Made by a program: the position numbers and the translations under genes. The notes under the pieces were generated by a model. It worked only from the letters and a program-made list of their open reading frames with translations, made no database searches and was not told where the DNA came from. Below, piece after piece: positions 5,485 to 5,968 of a DNA stretch of 5,968 nucleotides (the first letter of the stretch is position 1; each line of letters starts with the position of its first letter). The stretch is from the NCBI GenBank assembly GCA_030043235.1, contig JASHYF010000327.1, positions 1-5,968 on the forward strand. Direction: 5' to 3'. Source of the DNA: Solirubrobacteraceae bacterium. GTDB taxonomy: Bacteria > Actinomycetota > Thermoleophilia > Solirubrobacterales > Solirubrobacteraceae.

Positions 5485-5967
5485 TCAGCGGCAGCGGGCT
5501 CCATGTTCGAGCACGCGACCGAGCGAGAAGTCGATCACGACGCGCAGGTACCCGCTGCGGCGCGTCTGCACCTGCGTCCAGTCGCCGCGCGCGCGGCTCA
5601 CGCATCCGCTGCCGCTCGCGAGCGCCCAGTAGGGGGTGAAGTGGACGCGCACGGTGTAGGAGCCGGGACGGGGCGCGTACAAGGTCAGCGAGTCGCTGCT
5701 CGCGCCGCTCAACACCGCGGGTGGCTGCGCGAGCGGCGTGGCGTCCTCGACGGCGAACAGCCGCCAGTGCGCCGAGCGCCACACTTCGCGCAGGTAGCCG
5801 GCGCCGCCGCGCACCAGCTCCGCCTCCGCGCGCGCCGAGTAGTCGAGCGGCGCGTCCGGCAGCGCCACGTAGGAGATCGCGTTCGCGGCCAGCCACGCGC
5901 GGTAGCGCGCGGCGGTCAGGCGCTTGGATTCTTCATAGAAGAGGCCGTCGCGAAAGATGTCGAGCTG
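5485..5967 (-). CDS. C-terminal part of a large protein, possibly membrane glycosyltransferase-like (partial)
   Basis: The frame is open from the right edge to a TGA at 5485-5487, giving 160 residues that begin QLDIFRDGLFYEESKRL; the true start lies outside the window. A mixed helical section (roughly 17-60) includes AISYVALPDAPLDYSARAE and REVWRSAHWRLFAVEDATPL. It is followed by a probable beta-rich domain, with YAPRPGSYTVRVHFTPYW, a lone cysteine in SGSGCV, and VVIDFSLGRVL. No membrane segment is visible in this part. The pattern resembles the soluble extracytoplasmic tails of large actinobacterial multi-pass proteins related to lipid-linked sugar transferases, but this is a weak recollection and no catalytic motif is in view. 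It reads in the same direction as the PAP2 gene, so it may belong to the same transcript. Confidence 0.75.
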   Translation of the reverse strand, partial: QLDIFRDGLFYEESKRLTAARYRAWLAANAISYVALPDAPLDYSARAEAELVRGGAGYLREVWRSAHWRLFAVEDATPLAQPPAVLSGASSDSLTLYAPRPGSYTVRVHFTPYWALASGSGCVSRARGDWTQVQTRRSGYLRVVIDFSLGRVLEHGARCR

Positions 5968-5968
5968 G

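Noticed and set aside
5382..5504. Longer PAP2 protein starting at the ATG at 5504
   Set aside because: The extra 41 residues are Pro/Arg/Ala-rich with no helix pattern, and there is no ribosome-binding site; kept only as an alternative.

Overview
The window is about 70% G+C with strongly G/C-biased third codon positions. Apart from a possible gene end at the extreme left, every supported gene reads on the minus strand. The gene content (actinobacterial-type inositol-phosphate synthase, CDP-alcohol phosphotransferase, PAP2/Aur1-like membrane enzyme, PimA-like glycosyltransferase half) suggests a high-GC actinobacterium, perhaps the Thermoleophilia/Solirubrobacterales. That placement is inference from composition and family resemblance; there is no rRNA or other marker here.

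Layout in transcription order (right to left): (1) 5485-5967, the C-terminal 160 residues of a larger protein running off the right edge; (2) 4590-5381, a multi-pass PAP2-superfamily protein of the inositol-phosphotransferase (Aur1-like) type; (3) 3891-4577, a CDP-alcohol phosphatidyltransferase with the complete signature; (4) 2564-3838, myo-inositol-3-phosphate synthase (ino1); (5) 1009-2553, an unusual protein joining the N-terminal half of a GT4 (PimA-like) glycosyltransferase to a complete PHP metallohydrolase domain; (6) 261-866, a divergent member of the iron-sulfur uracil-DNA glycosylase family. Gaps between genes 2-5 are 10-52 bp, so they look like one operon. At the left edge, about 200 bp without a convincing gene holds a five-copy 24-bp tandem repeat, and a plus-strand gene may end at 62.

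How the genes may work together: Ino1 makes inositol phosphate from glucose-6-phosphate. The CDP-alcohol phosphotransferase could attach it to CDP-diacylglycerol to give phosphatidylinositol phosphate. The PAP2 protein could remove a phosphate or transfer the phosphoinositol head group, and the PimA-like/PHP fusion could bind or hydrolyse a phosphorylated inositol lipid or sugar. This would be a variant of the mycobacterial PI/PIM module, but only the Ino1 step is firmly identified.

The most unusual features are the half-glycosyltransferase/PHP fusion; an in-frame 15-bp minisatellite (four RSGPH units, with an adjacent inverted copy) inside its PHP domain; a UDG-family protein that keeps four candidate cluster cysteines but has lost both catalytic motifs; and three unrelated short tandem repeats within 3.8 kb, two of them inside genes.
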